From Bacillus sp. REN10 (GTDB lineage: Bacteria > Bacillota > Bacilli > Bacillales > Domibacillaceae): a DNA stretch of 64,000 bases. The stretch covers positions 1-64,000 of the forward strand of contig NZ_JADHDW010000004.1 of assembly GCF_016820555.1 (NCBI RefSeq), read 5' to 3'. The position numbers and the translations under genes are program-made. How positions within the stretch are numbered: the first letter of the stretch is position 1; every line of letters starts with the position of its first letter. This document shows, piece by piece, positions 43,540 to 53,099 of the stretch. Below the pieces are notes generated by a model. That model did not search any database. It was not told the origin of the DNA and saw only the letters and a list, made by a program, of their open reading frames with translations.

Positions 43540-45048
43540 ATGTTAAATGGTCAGGAGTATTTAGAGAGTTTGAAAGATGGTCGGGCGGTTTATTTGAACG
43601 GGGAGAAGATTTCAGATGTGACGGAGCATCCAGCTTACCGGAATTCGGCTCGTTCGATTGCTCGCATGTATGATGCGCTTCATGATCCGGAGATGGGGAA
43701 GATTTTGACGACGGAAACGGAGTATGGCGATCGAACACATAAGTTCTTTAAAACGCCGAAAAGTGCACAGGATTTGTTGGAATCAAGGGATGCGATTGCT
43801 CAATGGGCTAGATTGAGCTATGGGTTTATGGGACGCACCCCTGATTACAAGGCATCGTTCACTGCTCATTTAGATGCTTATTCCACATATTATCAAGGAT
43901 TTGAGAATAGTGCAAAGGCTTGGTACAAAAAAGCGACGAAAGATGTGCCGTTCATCAACCACACGATTATTAATCCACAAGTCGATCGCTCCAAGCCGCT
44001 TCATGAAAATAAAGATGTCTTTGTTCGTGCCGTCAAAGAGCGGGATGATGGGATTGTCGTCAGCGGAGCGAAAATGGTCGGAACAGCGGCGGCGTTGACG
44101 CATTATAATTTCGTTTCCAATTATGGGCCGATGGATTTAGGTGATGGTGATCAAAGTCATGCCCTCATTTTCTTTGTGCCGATGAATGCACCAGGTGTGA
44201 AAATGATTAGTCGCCAGTCCTATGAACTGCAAGCCGCTGCGACAGGTTCGCCGTACGATTATCCGTTATCGAGCCGCTTTGATGAAAATGATGCGGTTAT
44301 TGTTCTTGATGATGTGTTTATTCCTTGGGAAGACGTCTTAACATATAAAAATGTCAATATTACGAATAACTTTTTCGTTCAAACGGGCTTTTTCAACCGC
44401 TTTACGTTCCACGGCTGTACTCGCTTTGCTGTGAAGCTTGATTTCATGGCCGGCTTATTATTAAAAGCAACAGAAGCATCCGGTACGAAGCAGTTTAGAG
44501 GAGTGCAAGCCAATATTGGCGAGGTGCTGGCGCTGCGCAACATGTTCTGGGGACTTTCCACAGCGATGGCGACCGATCCGGAGTTTGGCATGGATGGAGT
44601 CGCGATTCCAAACGGTTTCTATGCGAACTCCTATCGTGTATTGGCACCGATGACATGGGTGCGCGTGAAAAATATTTTTGAACAAGTGGTCGCGGGCGGA
44701 TTGATTCAGTTGCCTTCAAGCGCGAAGGATTTCTTGAGCCCAGAGCTTCGTCCATATTTAGATAAATATTATCGCGGTTCGGGGATTGACGCGGAAGAGC
44801 GCGTGAAGTTAATGAAAATGATTTGGGATGCGATTGGCACCGAGTTTGGCGGCCGTCATGAGCTCTATGAAGTGAACTATGCTGGCAACCATGAAAATAT
44901 CCGCTTAGAGGCGTTAAAGCATGCGGAAGGAACAGGTGCAGCAAACCAATTTAAGTCCTTTGTAGATACAGCTCTCTCTGATTATGACTTACATGGCTGG
45001 ACAAATTCAGTATGGCAAGCGTCTGATCAAAAAGTACCTGTAAAATAA
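43540..45048 (+). CDS. pheA1: Phenol 2-monooxygenase, FADH2-dependent oxygenase component
   Basis: This 502-residue protein belongs to the HpaB/PheA1 group of two-component flavin monooxygenases. Typical segments are GRTPDYKASF near residue 95, FINHTIINPQVDRSK, and the ATGSPYDYPLSSRFDENDAVIVLDDVFIPWEDV flavin-domain stretch. It uses FADH2 from the neighbouring reductase to hydroxylate phenol to catechol; a 4-hydroxyphenylacetate substrate is less likely because a catechol pathway follows. It is the first gene of the operon, behind AAAGGAGAGTG and a cre-like site. Confidence 0.88.
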   Translation: MLNGQEYLESLKDGRAVYLNGEKISDVTEHPAYRNSARSIARMYDALHDPEMGKILTTETEYGDRTHKFFKTPKSAQDLLESRDAIAQWARLSYGFMGRTPDYKASFTAHLDAYSTYYQGFENSAKAWYKKATKDVPFINHTIINPQVDRSKPLHENKDVFVRAVKERDDGIVVSGAKMVGTAAALTHYNFVSNYGPMDLGDGDQSHALIFFVPMNAPGVKMISRQSYELQAAATGSPYDYPLSSRFDENDAVIVLDDVFIPWEDVLTYKNVNITNNFFVQTGFFNRFTFHGCTRFAVKLDFMAGLLLKATEASGTKQFRGVQANIGEVLALRNMFWGLSTAMATDPEFGMDGVAIPNGFYANSYRVLAPMTWVRVKNIFEQVVAGGLIQLPSSAKDFLSPELRPYLDKYYRGSGIDAEERVKLMKMIWDAIGTEFGGRHELYEVNYAGNHENIRLEALKHAEGTGAANQFKSFVDTALSDYDLHGWTNSVWQASDQKVPVK

Positions 45049-45085
45049 TTTTTCCTATATGAACAGTGTGAAAGGAGAAAAATAG

Positions 45086-45562
45086 ATGGATGATCGACAG
45101 TTTCGAAATGCGATGGGCAAATTTGCGACGGGTGTGAACGTCATTTTAACAGAAGTAGATGGGGATGTGCATGGCATGACAGCGAACGCTTTTATGTCAG
45201 TATCACTCGACCCAAAGCTTGTTGTTATTTCCATCGGGGAACGAGCACAAATGCTAGAAAAAATTAAGCAAAGCCAAAAGTTTACCGTCAATATGCTAGC
45301 CGCTGATCAACAAGAGCTTTCGATGATCTTTGCTGGACAGATTAAGGAAAAGCGAGAGGTATCATTCGACCGCCTAGCGGATCAGCCAGTGCTTGCGGGA
45401 AGTGTCGCGCAAATCACATGTGAAGTAACGGCTGAACATGTCGAAGGGGATCATATATTATTTATCGGCAACGTAACGGCGATTGAACTCGCAGAAAGAG
45501 AGCCGCTTATTTATTTCAGCGGTCGCTACCGTTCATTGATGGAGGAAGTGCCAACGACTTAA
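45086..45562 (+). CDS. pheA2: Flavin reductase component of phenol hydroxylase
   Basis: This 158-residue flavin:NADH reductase of the HpaC/PheA2 type supplies FADH2 to the oxygenase. The fold signature FRNAMGKFATGVNVILTE opens the protein, GMTANAFMSVSLDPKLVVISIGE follows, and the end has GDHILFIGNVTAIE and the FSGRYR motif. AAAGGAG precedes the start, 37 bp after pheA1. The size matches Gram-positive PheA2 proteins. Confidence 0.9.
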   Translation: MDDRQFRNAMGKFATGVNVILTEVDGDVHGMTANAFMSVSLDPKLVVISIGERAQMLEKIKQSQKFTVNMLAADQQELSMIFAGQIKEKREVSFDRLADQPVLAGSVAQITCEVTAEHVEGDHILFIGNVTAIELAEREPLIYFSGRYRSLMEEVPTT

Positions 45563-45577
45563 AAGGGGGGAAGTCGC

Positions 45578-46402
45578 TTGAAAACCATTGTTTTAGAGCC
45601 ACAAAAGTTAAGCGAGTGTCAGCAACAACGAAAACCTTGCGTCGTTGCTCTCGGATTTTTTGATGGCGTTCATCTCGGTCATCGCCAAGTGATTCATGAA
45701 GCAAAAAGCATGGCTCGCGAAAGGAGCGTCCCGCTGGCTGTGATGACTTTTTTTCCGCATCCGAAAACGGTGTTATCAAACGGAAAACAGCGAGTGGATT
45801 ATTTAATGCCGGTCACGGAAAAACAGAGAATTTTTAAGGAACTGGGAGTGGAAATTTGCTACATCGTTCCTTTTGATCCGGCATTTGCTTCCTTGACGCC
45901 CGAGAGCTTTGTGCAGACCTATTTGTTTGAGCTTGGCGTTTGTCATGCCGTTGCAGGTTTTGACTTTACGTATGGCTGCCGCGGTGAAGGACATATGGAT
46001 CGGATGAAGATGGATTCGGGCGGCCTTCTTGATGTCACAAAAGTGGAAAAAGTAGCGTGTCATGGGGAGAAAATTAGCTCCACGCTCATTCGTGAGAAAA
46101 TCCGCACCGGAGCGGTAGAAGAGATTCCGGCTTGTTTAGGGGAAGCGTACCGTGTGGAAGGTCGTATCGAAGGGTCCATGATTTGTATGAAACCTTATTA
46201 TATGCTGCCTTCCCCCGGACGGTATGCGGTAATGATTCACAGTCAAAAGCGGCCATTGTTGGCAGAAGCGGTAGTGACGGACGAGCCTGGATCTATTTTT
46301 TTACCGGATGTGGACAAGTTGGATGTGAGGCAAGGAGAGGATGTTTCCGTCGAATGGCAACGTTGTTTGTCTACAGTAAGAGAGGAACTGCTTGTTCGGT
46401 AA
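45578..46402 (+). CDS. FAD synthetase (RibF-like) in the phenol operon
   Basis: This 274-residue protein has the FMN adenylyltransferase domain of RibF: GFFDGVHLGHR (about residues 26-36), PHPKTVL, FDFTYGCRGEG and the SSTLIREKI helix. The C-terminal riboflavin kinase half is reduced; YRVEGRIEGS is recognisable, but the conserved kinase motifs after it are not. It should make FAD from FMN for the adjacent flavin-dependent hydroxylase. The TTG start at 45578 is supported by AAAAGGGGGG. It is an operon-borne paralogue of the housekeeping ribF. Confidence 0.83.
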   Translation: MKTIVLEPQKLSECQQQRKPCVVALGFFDGVHLGHRQVIHEAKSMARERSVPLAVMTFFPHPKTVLSNGKQRVDYLMPVTEKQRIFKELGVEICYIVPFDPAFASLTPESFVQTYLFELGVCHAVAGFDFTYGCRGEGHMDRMKMDSGGLLDVTKVEKVACHGEKISSTLIREKIRTGAVEEIPACLGEAYRVEGRIEGSMICMKPYYMLPSPGRYAVMIHSQKRPLLAEAVVTDEPGSIFLPDVDKLDVRQGEDVSVEWQRCLSTVREELLVR

Positions 46403-46414
46403 GGAGGAATGGAG

Positions 46415-46843
46415 ATGTTTCTTGAGCAAAAAACGATTTCTAGAAATCTAGCGACTAGAATGATAGAAGCAGCTGTGGATAAAGCGAAAGAGTTGGGGAT
46501 ATCTGTAAATGTGGCGGTTGTGGATAACGGCGGGCATTTAATCGCTTTTACGAGAATGGATCATGCTCCGCTGTTAAGTGTGGATATCGCTCAAAACAAA
46601 GCGTACACAGCGGCGGCTTTCGGGTTGCCTACTCACGAATGGTACGAATTGATTAAAGATGAACCGTCATTAAAAACAGGGATTGTCCACACGGATCGGC
46701 TGACGGTGTTCGGCGGAGGCTATCCGATTCGCTGTGGAGATGCTTTAGCTGGCGGTATTGGTGTAAGCGGCGGTACATTAGCGGAAGATCAGGCTTGCTG
46801 TGAAGCGGCGTTAGTACAAATAAAGGAGGAGGTTAACAAATGA
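46415..46843 (+). CDS. GlcG/HbpS family protein
   Basis: This 142-residue DUF336/HbpS-like protein starts at 46415, where AAGGAGG lies at normal distance; the ATG at 46409 is too close to it. The family pattern is clear: VNVAVVDNGGHLIAFTRMDHAPLLSVDIAQNKAYTAA, then GGGYPIRCGDALAGGIGVSGGT. Related proteins bind heme or small ligands. They are common in aromatic and glycolate operons with no settled role. It overlaps the catechol dioxygenase start by 4 nt. Confidence 0.85.
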   Translation: MFLEQKTISRNLATRMIEAAVDKAKELGISVNVAVVDNGGHLIAFTRMDHAPLLSVDIAQNKAYTAAAFGLPTHEWYELIKDEPSLKTGIVHTDRLTVFGGGYPIRCGDALAGGIGVSGGTLAEDQACCEAALVQIKEEVNK

Positions 46844-47754
46844 GCAGCATTGTGCGGATTGGACGATTGGAACTGAGAGTGATGGATTTGGAGGAGTCGG
46901 TGAAATATTATACCGACATTATCGGTTTGCAGGAAACAGGGCGAGATGGTGATCGCGTCTATTTAAAGGCATGGGATGAGTACGATCATCACAGCATTAT
47001 TTTGCAAAAATCGGATTCGGCGGGCATGGACCATATGGCGTTTAAAGTGAAGGATGTGTATGAATTAGAGAAGCTCGAATTTAAAATCGAGCAATTCGGC
47101 TGCGAGCTTACGCGTGTGCCTCACAATACTAGATTAGCAGAAGGGCAGGCGATTCGCTTTACGATTCCAACGGGGCATGAGGTCGAGTTATACACAGAAA
47201 TTGAACAAGTCGGCACAGGAACAGGGATCATCAATCCTCATCCTTGGCCAGATGGATTAAAAGGGATCGCTCCTCATCGCTTGGATCATGCGTTATTAAC
47301 AGGGGATGATTTAGAATCAGCGACGCGCTTTTTTACCGAAGTGCTTGATTTCCATCAAACAGAAAAAATTGTCACTGTCGATGGCGAAGTGATGCTTGGA
47401 AGCTTTTTAGCGGCGACAAATAAAGCGCATGATATCGCCTTTGTGAAAGGACCGGATGCAAAGTTTCATCATGCGGGATTTTATGTGGATAACTGGTATG
47501 AAGTGTTAAAGGCCGCTGACATTTTAACGAAAAATGAAGTGCCGGTGGAGGTGACACCTACTCGTCACGGCATTACTCGCGGACAGACAGTGTATTTCTT
47601 TGATCCATCAGGCAATCGCAATGAAGCCTTTGCGAGCGGCTACATTTCTTACTCCGACTTTCCAACAATTACATGGACAGAGGACAAAATTGGTACAGGG
47701 ATTTTCTATCATCGTCGTGAAATGCTCGAGTCGTTCTCGAAAGCATTAACGTAA
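46840..47754 (+). CDS. pheB: Catechol 2,3-dioxygenase
   Basis: This 304-residue extradiol dioxygenase of the vicinal oxygen chelate fold cleaves catechol to 2-hydroxymuconic semialdehyde with Fe(II). By alignment with XylE, the metal ligands are H150 (RLDH), H211 (FHHAGF) and E262 (NRNEAF), a constant offset of three. Two repeated modules (residues 5-120 and 144-265) fit the family. It is translationally coupled to the GlcG-like gene by an ATGA overlap and precedes the lower pathway. Equivalent names are dmpB and xylE. Confidence 0.93.
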   Translation: MSSIVRIGRLELRVMDLEESVKYYTDIIGLQETGRDGDRVYLKAWDEYDHHSIILQKSDSAGMDHMAFKVKDVYELEKLEFKIEQFGCELTRVPHNTRLAEGQAIRFTIPTGHEVELYTEIEQVGTGTGIINPHPWPDGLKGIAPHRLDHALLTGDDLESATRFFTEVLDFHQTEKIVTVDGEVMLGSFLAATNKAHDIAFVKGPDAKFHHAGFYVDNWYEVLKAADILTKNEVPVEVTPTRHGITRGQTVYFFDPSGNRNEAFASGYISYSDFPTITWTEDKIGTGIFYHRREMLESFSKALT

Positions 47755-47769
47755 AAAGGGGAGAAAACA

Positions 47770-48549
47770 ATGACGGTTCAACAACGAGCAATCGCGCTGC
47801 TTGAAGCAGAAAAGACAAAGCAGCCGATCGATCCGTTTCCACCAATGACGGTCGAAGAAGCTTATCATACACAATTAGCGCAAATTCGCCAAAAAGTCGA
47901 AGCGGGCGCAAAAGTAGTGGGCAAAAAAATCGGTTTAACAAGCAAAGTGATGCAGGAGATGTTTCAAGTGAATGAGCCAGATTACGGTCATTTACTCGAT
48001 TCAATGATGCATCTCGATGGAGAGAAAGTGTCGCTAGAGGATTTTATCCAACCGAAACTGGAATTTGAAATTGCGTTTGTGCTGAAAAAGGATGTAAAAG
48101 GGCCGGGTGTGACGATGCTTGATGTCATCGACGCGACCGATTATATTGTCCCGGCGATTGAAATCATTGATAGCCGGATTAAAGATTGGAAGATTCGCTT
48201 TGAAGATACGGTCGCGGACAATGGCTCTTCTGCTGGGGCAATCATTGGCGGCAAGCCAACGAAGCTTGATCAAGTCAACCTTTCTTCTATCGGTATGGCC
48301 GTGTATAAAAATGGTACATACTTCGATTCCGCCGCTGGAGCTGCGGTGATGGGAAATCCCGCAAGAGCAGTGGCATGGTTAGCAAACGCTCTCGGAGAAT
48401 ATGATATTTCTCTTCACGCTGGTGAAGTGATTCTCTCAGGTGCGTTATCAAAAGCGGTTCCAGTCGAAGCGGGTGATCAATGGACGGTCGAGTTTGACCA
48501 CATCGGCTCGGTATCAGCCGCATTTCAATCAGAGGGGGTGCGCATGTGA
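47770..48549 (+). CDS. dmpE: 2-oxopent-4-enoate hydratase
   Basis: This 259-residue enzyme of the fumarylacetoacetase-like/MhpD family hydrates 2-hydroxypenta-2,4-dienoate to 4-hydroxy-2-oxovalerate. It has [29 protein letters not shown], the metal-binding [10 protein letters not shown] and [11 protein letters not shown] segments, and [14 protein letters not shown] paralogous decarboxylase encoded downstream shares this layout. The hydratase role is chosen because this copy directly precedes the aldehyde dehydrogenase/aldolase pair. It ends with a 4-nt overlap with dmpF. Confidence 0.88.
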   Translation: MTVQQRAIALLEAEKTKQPIDPFPPMTVEEAYHTQLAQIRQKVEAGAKVVGKKIGLTSKVMQEMFQVNEPDYGHLLDSMMHLDGEKVSLEDFIQPKLEFEIAFVLKKDVKGPGVTMLDVIDATDYIVPAIEIIDSRIKDWKIRFEDTVADNGSSAGAIIGGKPTKLDQVNLSSIGMAVYKNGTYFDSAAGAAVMGNPARAVAWLANALGEYDISLHAGEVILSGALSKAVPVEAGDQWTVEFDHIGSVSAAFQSEGVRM

Positions 48550-49427
48550 CCACATGTAAAGTAGGCATTATCGGTTCTGGCAATATCGGAACCGATTTAA
48601 TGTATAAAATTGAGAGAAGCAGTTATTTACAGATGAGTGTCATGGTGGGGATCGATCCGGAATCAGAAGGGTTGAAACGAGCGCGTGAACGAGGCTATGA
48701 AACGATTGATTCAGGAATTGAAGGGTTGCTAGAAAGGCCGGAATTAGTCGATATCGTATTTGATGCCACAACAGCGAAAGCTCACCATATTCATAGCGAA
48801 AAGCTGGTGGCGCTTGGAAAAAAGGTGATTGATTTAACGCCTGCAGCCATCGGCCCTTTCACCGTTCCACCAGTGAACCTGAAGGCCCATCTTGCCGAAC
48901 CAAATGTCAATATGGTCACTTGTGGCGGGCAAGCGACGATTCCGATTGTCGCGGCCATTGGCCAAGTGGTTCCTGTTGATTATGCAGAAATTGTGGCAAC
49001 AGTCGCAAGTAAAAGTGCCGGACCAGGCACCAGAGCCAATATTGATGAGTTTACAAGAACAACGTCAAAAGCGATTGAACAAGTCGGCGGAGCCAAAAAA
49101 GGGAAAGCGATCATTATTTTAAATCCAGCAGAGCCACCGATTATTATGCGTGATACGATTCATGCCTTAGTGGCAGAGGAAGGAAAAGAAGCGGAAATTA
49201 TCGCTTCCGTTGAACAAATGGTCAAAACGGTGCAGCAATACGTCCCAGGCTATCGCATGCGCGGCAAACCGCAAATCGAAGGGAAAAAGGTGACGGTTTT
49301 TATTGAAGTAGAAGGAGCTGGTGATTTCTTCCCTCCTTATTCTGGGAACTTAGATATTATGACAGCAGCGGCCGCCAAAGTAGGCGATGAGATGGCGAAG
49401 CAGTTAACAGCTGCGGCGTTGAAGTAG
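48546..49427 (+). CDS. dmpF: Acetaldehyde dehydrogenase (acylating)
   Basis: This 293-residue NAD/CoA-dependent enzyme converts acetaldehyde to acetyl-CoA. The Rossmann motif [12 protein letters not shown] (about residues 8-19) and the catalytic C126 in [12 protein letters not shown] are present, with the [17 protein letters not shown] block following. It works as a complex with the aldolase DmpG, which channels acetaldehyde to it. The GTG start at 48546 overlaps the dmpE stop. Confidence 0.94.
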   Translation: MTTCKVGIIGSGNIGTDLMYKIERSSYLQMSVMVGIDPESEGLKRARERGYETIDSGIEGLLERPELVDIVFDATTAKAHHIHSEKLVALGKKVIDLTPAAIGPFTVPPVNLKAHLAEPNVNMVTCGGQATIPIVAAIGQVVPVDYAEIVATVASKSAGPGTRANIDEFTRTTSKAIEQVGGAKKGKAIIILNPAEPPIIMRDTIHALVAEEGKEAEIIASVEQMVKTVQQYVPGYRMRGKPQIEGKKVTVFIEVEGAGDFFPPYSGNLDIMTAAAAKVGDEMAKQLTAAALK

Positions 49428-49439
49428 AGGGGGAGACGA

Positions 49440-50450
49440 ATGGGCAAACGAGAGATTGAACTGGTCGATGTTACATTGCGAGATGGCAGTCATGCGATGC
49501 GGCATGCGTTTACCGAGGAGCAAGTAAGAGAGACGGCAAGGGGGCTCGATCAAGCCGGCATTCGCTATTTTGAAGTGTCGCATGGGGATGGATTAGGCGG
49601 TTCTTCTTTACAGTACGGCTTTTCAAAAGTAGATGAATTGAAGCTGATTGAGGCCGCTGCTGATGAATGTCAGCAAGCGCAAGTATCGGTCTTGCTTCTT
49701 CCCGGTATTGGGCTAAAAGAGGATTTGCAAGAGGCGGTTAAAGCAGGCGCGAAAATGGTTCGTGTCGCTACACATGTCACAGAAGCAGATGTCGCTCGTC
49801 AACATATTCAGCTTGGTCGAGAATTGGGATTGAAAACGGTTGGCTTCTTGATGATGGCTCACATGGCGCCTGTGGAGAAGCTGGTGGAACAAGCGAAGTT
49901 ATTTGAAAGCTATGGGGCTGAAATTGTCTATGCGACCGATTCAGCGGGCGCGCTTTTGCCGCATGAAGTGAAAGAGCGAATCGGTGCGTTAAGAGACGCT
50001 CTTCAGTGTGAGATCGGTTTCCATGGCCATAATAACTTATCGATGGCCATGGCGAATACAGTCGCCGCTGTGGAAGCTGGCGCTACGTATGTAGACGGCA
50101 GTTTGCGCTGTCTTGGGGCGGGTAGCGGTAATACGCAAACAGAAGTGATGGCGGCTGTGTTTGATCGCATGAATATTGAAACAGGGACCGATCTTTACAA
50201 GCTGATGGATGTGGCTAATAACGTGGTCGCTCCGTTTATGCCTCGTCCGCAAGAAATTACCGGCTCTAGCTTAATTATGGGCTACTCTGGCGTGTACTCT
50301 AGTTTTCTACTACACACAAATGAAGCGGCGCGCAAATTCAACGTCGATGAACGAGATATTTTAGTCGAGCTCGGCCGGATGCAAGCCATCGGCGGGCAAG
50401 AAGACTTAATCTATGACATTGCCGCTCAAATTGCGGCGGCCAAAGGGTAA
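49440..50450 (+). CDS. dmpG: 4-hydroxy-2-oxovalerate aldolase
   Basis: This 336-residue class II aldolase splits 4-hydroxy-2-oxovalerate into pyruvate and acetaldehyde. The HMGL-like barrel begins with VTLRDGSHAMRH (catalytic R and metal D, about residues 13-24), and the metal-binding histidines lie in GFHGHNNLSMA (about 200-210). The C-terminal domain docks with DmpF. AGAGGGGGAG precedes the start, 12 bp after dmpF. A G+C-rich hairpin lies in the 70 bp before dmpH. Confidence 0.94.
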   Translation: MGKREIELVDVTLRDGSHAMRHAFTEEQVRETARGLDQAGIRYFEVSHGDGLGGSSLQYGFSKVDELKLIEAAADECQQAQVSVLLLPGIGLKEDLQEAVKAGAKMVRVATHVTEADVARQHIQLGRELGLKTVGFLMMAHMAPVEKLVEQAKLFESYGAEIVYATDSAGALLPHEVKERIGALRDALQCEIGFHGHNNLSMAMANTVAAVEAGATYVDGSLRCLGAGSGNTQTEVMAAVFDRMNIETGTDLYKLMDVANNVVAPFMPRPQEITGSSLIMGYSGVYSSFLLHTNEAARKFNVDERDILVELGRMQAIGGQEDLIYDIAAQIAAAKG

Positions 50451-50520
50451 AAAATAAAGGCGGTGTGAGCGAAGCGTCTTTTGCCCAGCTCCGCCGGTTA
50501 ACTAACAAGGGGGGAAATCG

Positions 50521-51318
50521 ATGAAATCAATAACAGCTGAATGGATGGATCAAGTAGCAGAACAATTATTTGAAGCGGAAAGACAGGCGCAAGAAGTCGA
50601 TAAAATGACCGCTCGCTTTCTGCAATTAAACGCCGAAAATGCTTACGAGATTCAAAGAAAGCTCATCGATATAAAGGAAGAAAGAGAACAAACGAGACGT
50701 TCCGGATACAAGTTAGGATTAACGAGCCGAGCGAAGCAGGAAATGATGGGCGTCCATGAACCTACATATGGCGTCCTGCTAGAAAATATGCAGTTGTTTG
50801 AAGGGGAACAAGTATCAATTGCTCCATTTATTCATGCCAAAATCGAACCGGAAATCGCCTTTATTTTTGATAAAGAAGTGAAGGGGCCAGCGATTTCAAC
50901 AGCGGCGATTTTAGATGCAACCGCCTATATTGCACCAGCGATGGAAGTCATTGATAGCCGCTATCGAAATTTTAATTTTACCCTTGCGGATGTGATAGCC
51001 GATAATTCCTCCTCTTCCCGCTATATTTTCGGGGAAAAGCTGTACCGTCCAGATGAGGTGGATTTGCGGTTAATGGGCATGGTGTTTAAGAAAAATGGGG
51101 AAATTCAGTCGACAAGTGCAGGAGCTTCCGTGATGGGGCATCCGGCGAGAGCCGTTGCTTGGATGGCCAATAAACTAACGGCTGCGGGCCAATCGATTCG
51201 GCCGGGAGATGTTGTGTTATCCGGCGCTTTAGCGGGAGCGGTAACGATTGCGCCAGGCGATCATTTTTCCGTTCACTTCGATGGAATCGGTTCATTAGAT
51301 ATTACATTTAAGGAGTGA
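50521..51318 (+). CDS. dmpH: 2-oxo-3-hexenedioate (4-oxalocrotonate) decarboxylase
   Basis: This 265-residue paralogue of DmpE decarboxylates 2-oxo-3-hexenedioate to the dienoate used by DmpE. It shares KLGLTSRAKQEMMGVHEPTYGVLLENM, AKIEPEIAFIF and APAMEVIDSRYRNF. The PTYG form and its place next to the tautomerase gene favour the decarboxylase. DmpH and DmpE are known to form a complex. AAGGGGGGAAA precedes the start, and its stop overlaps the tautomerase frame. Confidence 0.87.
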   Translation: MKSITAEWMDQVAEQLFEAERQAQEVDKMTARFLQLNAENAYEIQRKLIDIKEEREQTRRSGYKLGLTSRAKQEMMGVHEPTYGVLLENMQLFEGEQVSIAPFIHAKIEPEIAFIFDKEVKGPAISTAAILDATAYIAPAMEVIDSRYRNFNFTLADVIADNSSSSRYIFGEKLYRPDEVDLRLMGMVFKKNGEIQSTSAGASVMGHPARAVAWMANKLTAAGQSIRPGDVVLSGALAGAVTIAPGDHFSVHFDGIGSLDITFKE

Positions 51319-51323
51319 ACAAA

Positions 51324-51527
51324 ATGCCCTTGATTCAAGTGAATATGTTACAAGGTCGTCCACCTGAAAAAAAAGAACAGCTAATTGAAGAGTTAACGTG
51401 GAAGGTCGCTGAAATTCTTGAATGTCCTAAAGAGAACATCCGCGTAATGATCAACGAAATGCCGCCGGAACACTGGGGGATTGCCGGTGAATCGGTGAAA
51501 AAAAGGCGAGCAAAGGAGGAGAAATGA
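51324..51527 (+). CDS. dmpI: 4-oxalocrotonate tautomerase
   Basis: This 67-residue enzyme converts 2-hydroxymuconate to 2-oxo-3-hexenedioate. The start at 51324 is chosen so that proline follows the initiator methionine (MPLIQVNML); processed Pro1 is the catalytic base. AAGGAGTG lies at the right distance. The frame opens 9 nt earlier, but that start would bury the proline. The conserved INEMPPEHWGIAG end is present. The gene ends directly at the start of dmpC. Confidence 0.92.
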   Translation: MPLIQVNMLQGRPPEKKEQLIEELTWKVAEILECPKENIRVMINEMPPEHWGIAGESVKKRRAKEEK

Positions 51528-53003
51528 ATGGAGAAGGTGCAAACAAAGGTAAAGGAAATTAAATTGTTCATTGATGGCGAATATGTAGAGTCGGGAAACG
51601 GTTCGCTGTTTGAAGTGAAAAACCCAGCGACGCAACAAGTAATCGCCCGCGTGCATGAAGCGACGAAGGAAGATGTCGATCGCGCGTGTCGTGCCGCTCG
51701 CCGTGCGTTTGAAGAAGGACCATGGCGGACGATGCCACTAGCGGAGCGCTGTGCGAAAATTCGCCGCATGGCTGAAATTATTTTAGAAAGAAAAGAAGAG
51801 CTCGCTCGTTTAGAGGCGTTAGATGTCGGCAAGCCTTATCCGATGGCGTTAGAACGGGAAATCCCACGCGCAGCGCATAATCTTAGTTTTTTCGCTGATT
51901 TTATGGAGCAGCAAGGCGGCGAAGTGTATCCGATGGGAGAAGAATATTTAAACTATACCCGCTATGAACCAGTAGGTGTGGCGGCGCTGATTACGCCGTG
52001 GAACTTGCCGTTTATGTTAACGACATGGAAGCTCGGTCCATGTCTTGCGGCCGGTAATACAGCGGTCATTAAACCAGCGGAGATCACGCCGATGACCGTT
52101 TCTCTTCTTGGAGAAATTGCGAAAGAAGCGGGCATTCCCGATGGCGTCATCAATGTGGTGCAAGGCTTTGGGCCGGGATCAGCCGGAGAATTTATGACGA
52201 CGCATCCGGAAGTCGACCTCATTTCGTTTACGGGAGAAACAGCGACAGGAAAGGCGATTATGAAAAATGGCGCGGATTCATTGAAGAAGGTCGCGTTTGA
52301 GCTTGGCGGAAAAGCGGCGAATATCGTCTTTGAAGATGCCGATTTAGATAAAGCGATTCCCGTATCCATTCAAGCGGCCTTTTTAAACTCTGGGCAAGTG
52401 TGTCTCGCCGGATCGAGAATTCTTGTACAGCGCTCCATCTTTAAAGAATTCGTCGATCGCTTTAAAGAAGCGGCGCTGGCGTTAAAAGTCGGTGATCCGC
52501 AAGAGGCAGATACGAATATGGGGCCGGTAGTGAGTGAGGAACATTACCGCAAAGTCACAAGTTATTTAGAGATTGCCGAGGAAGAAAATTCGGAGCTTGT
52601 TTGCGGGGGAGCGCGTCCGGAACTACCTGATTATTTAAAGGACGGTTACTATTTAGAGCCAACCGTATATATTCAAGAAAATCCGCAAGCACGTATTTGC
52701 CAAGAAGAAATTTTCGGCCCGATTGTGACATTGATTCCATTTGATACGGAAGAAGAAGCGTTAGAGATTGCCAATAATACCGATTATGGACTAAACGGTG
52801 TCGTCTGGACGGATAACTTGCAGCGTGCTCACCGAATTTCTCACCATGTCCGCGCCGGTACGATTTGGGTGAATTGCTGGTTTGTCCGCGACTTGCGCGC
52901 TCCATTTGGCGGGTTTAAAAAGAGCGGCATCGGTCGTGAAGGCGGCCATCATAGCCTGGAATTTTTCTCGGAAGCAAAAAATATTTGTATCGCGTTAAAA
53001 TAA
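51528..53003 (+). CDS. dmpC: 2-hydroxymuconic semialdehyde dehydrogenase
   Basis: This 491-residue aldehyde dehydrogenase oxidises the ring-cleavage product to 2-hydroxymuconate. The active-site glutamate lies in FELGGKAANIVF and the cysteine in NSGQVCLAGSR; the NAD-binding SFTGETATGKAI segment is typical of the HMSD/betaine aldehyde group. No hydrolase (dmpD) gene is present, so all flux should go through this dehydrogenase branch. AAAGGAGGAG precedes the start. Confidence 0.93.
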   Translation: MEKVQTKVKEIKLFIDGEYVESGNGSLFEVKNPATQQVIARVHEATKEDVDRACRAARRAFEEGPWRTMPLAERCAKIRRMAEIILERKEELARLEALDVGKPYPMALEREIPRAAHNLSFFADFMEQQGGEVYPMGEEYLNYTRYEPVGVAALITPWNLPFMLTTWKLGPCLAAGNTAVIKPAEITPMTVSLLGEIAKEAGIPDGVINVVQGFGPGSAGEFMTTHPEVDLISFTGETATGKAIMKNGADSLKKVAFELGGKAANIVFEDADLDKAIPVSIQAAFLNSGQVCLAGSRILVQRSIFKEFVDRFKEAALALKVGDPQEADTNMGPVVSEEHYRKVTSYLEIAEEENSELVCGGARPELPDYLKDGYYLEPTVYIQENPQARICQEEIFGPIVTLIPFDTEEEALEIANNTDYGLNGVVWTDNLQRAHRISHHVRAGTIWVNCWFVRDLRAPFGGFKKSGIGREGGHHSLEFFSEAKNICIALK

Positions 53004-53008
53004 TAGTA

Positions 53009-53055
53009 GAGATGAGTGAAGGGCCGAAAACGCACTTTACTCATTTCTTATTTTT
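53009..53055 (+). terminator. Imperfect terminator inside the phenol cluster
   Basis: GATGAGTGAAG and CTTTACTCATTTC form an imperfect stem followed by TTATTTTTTG. It may partly separate the catabolic genes from the ferredoxin and regulator genes. Confidence 0.5.
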
Positions 53056-53099
53056 TGAATATTTCGGAATAATCAATTAAAATGAAGAGGTGGATAATT

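Noticed and set aside
44495-44944. 149-codon minus-strand frame inside pheA1
   Set aside because: It is an antisense shadow of a clear oxygenase gene and has no start signal.
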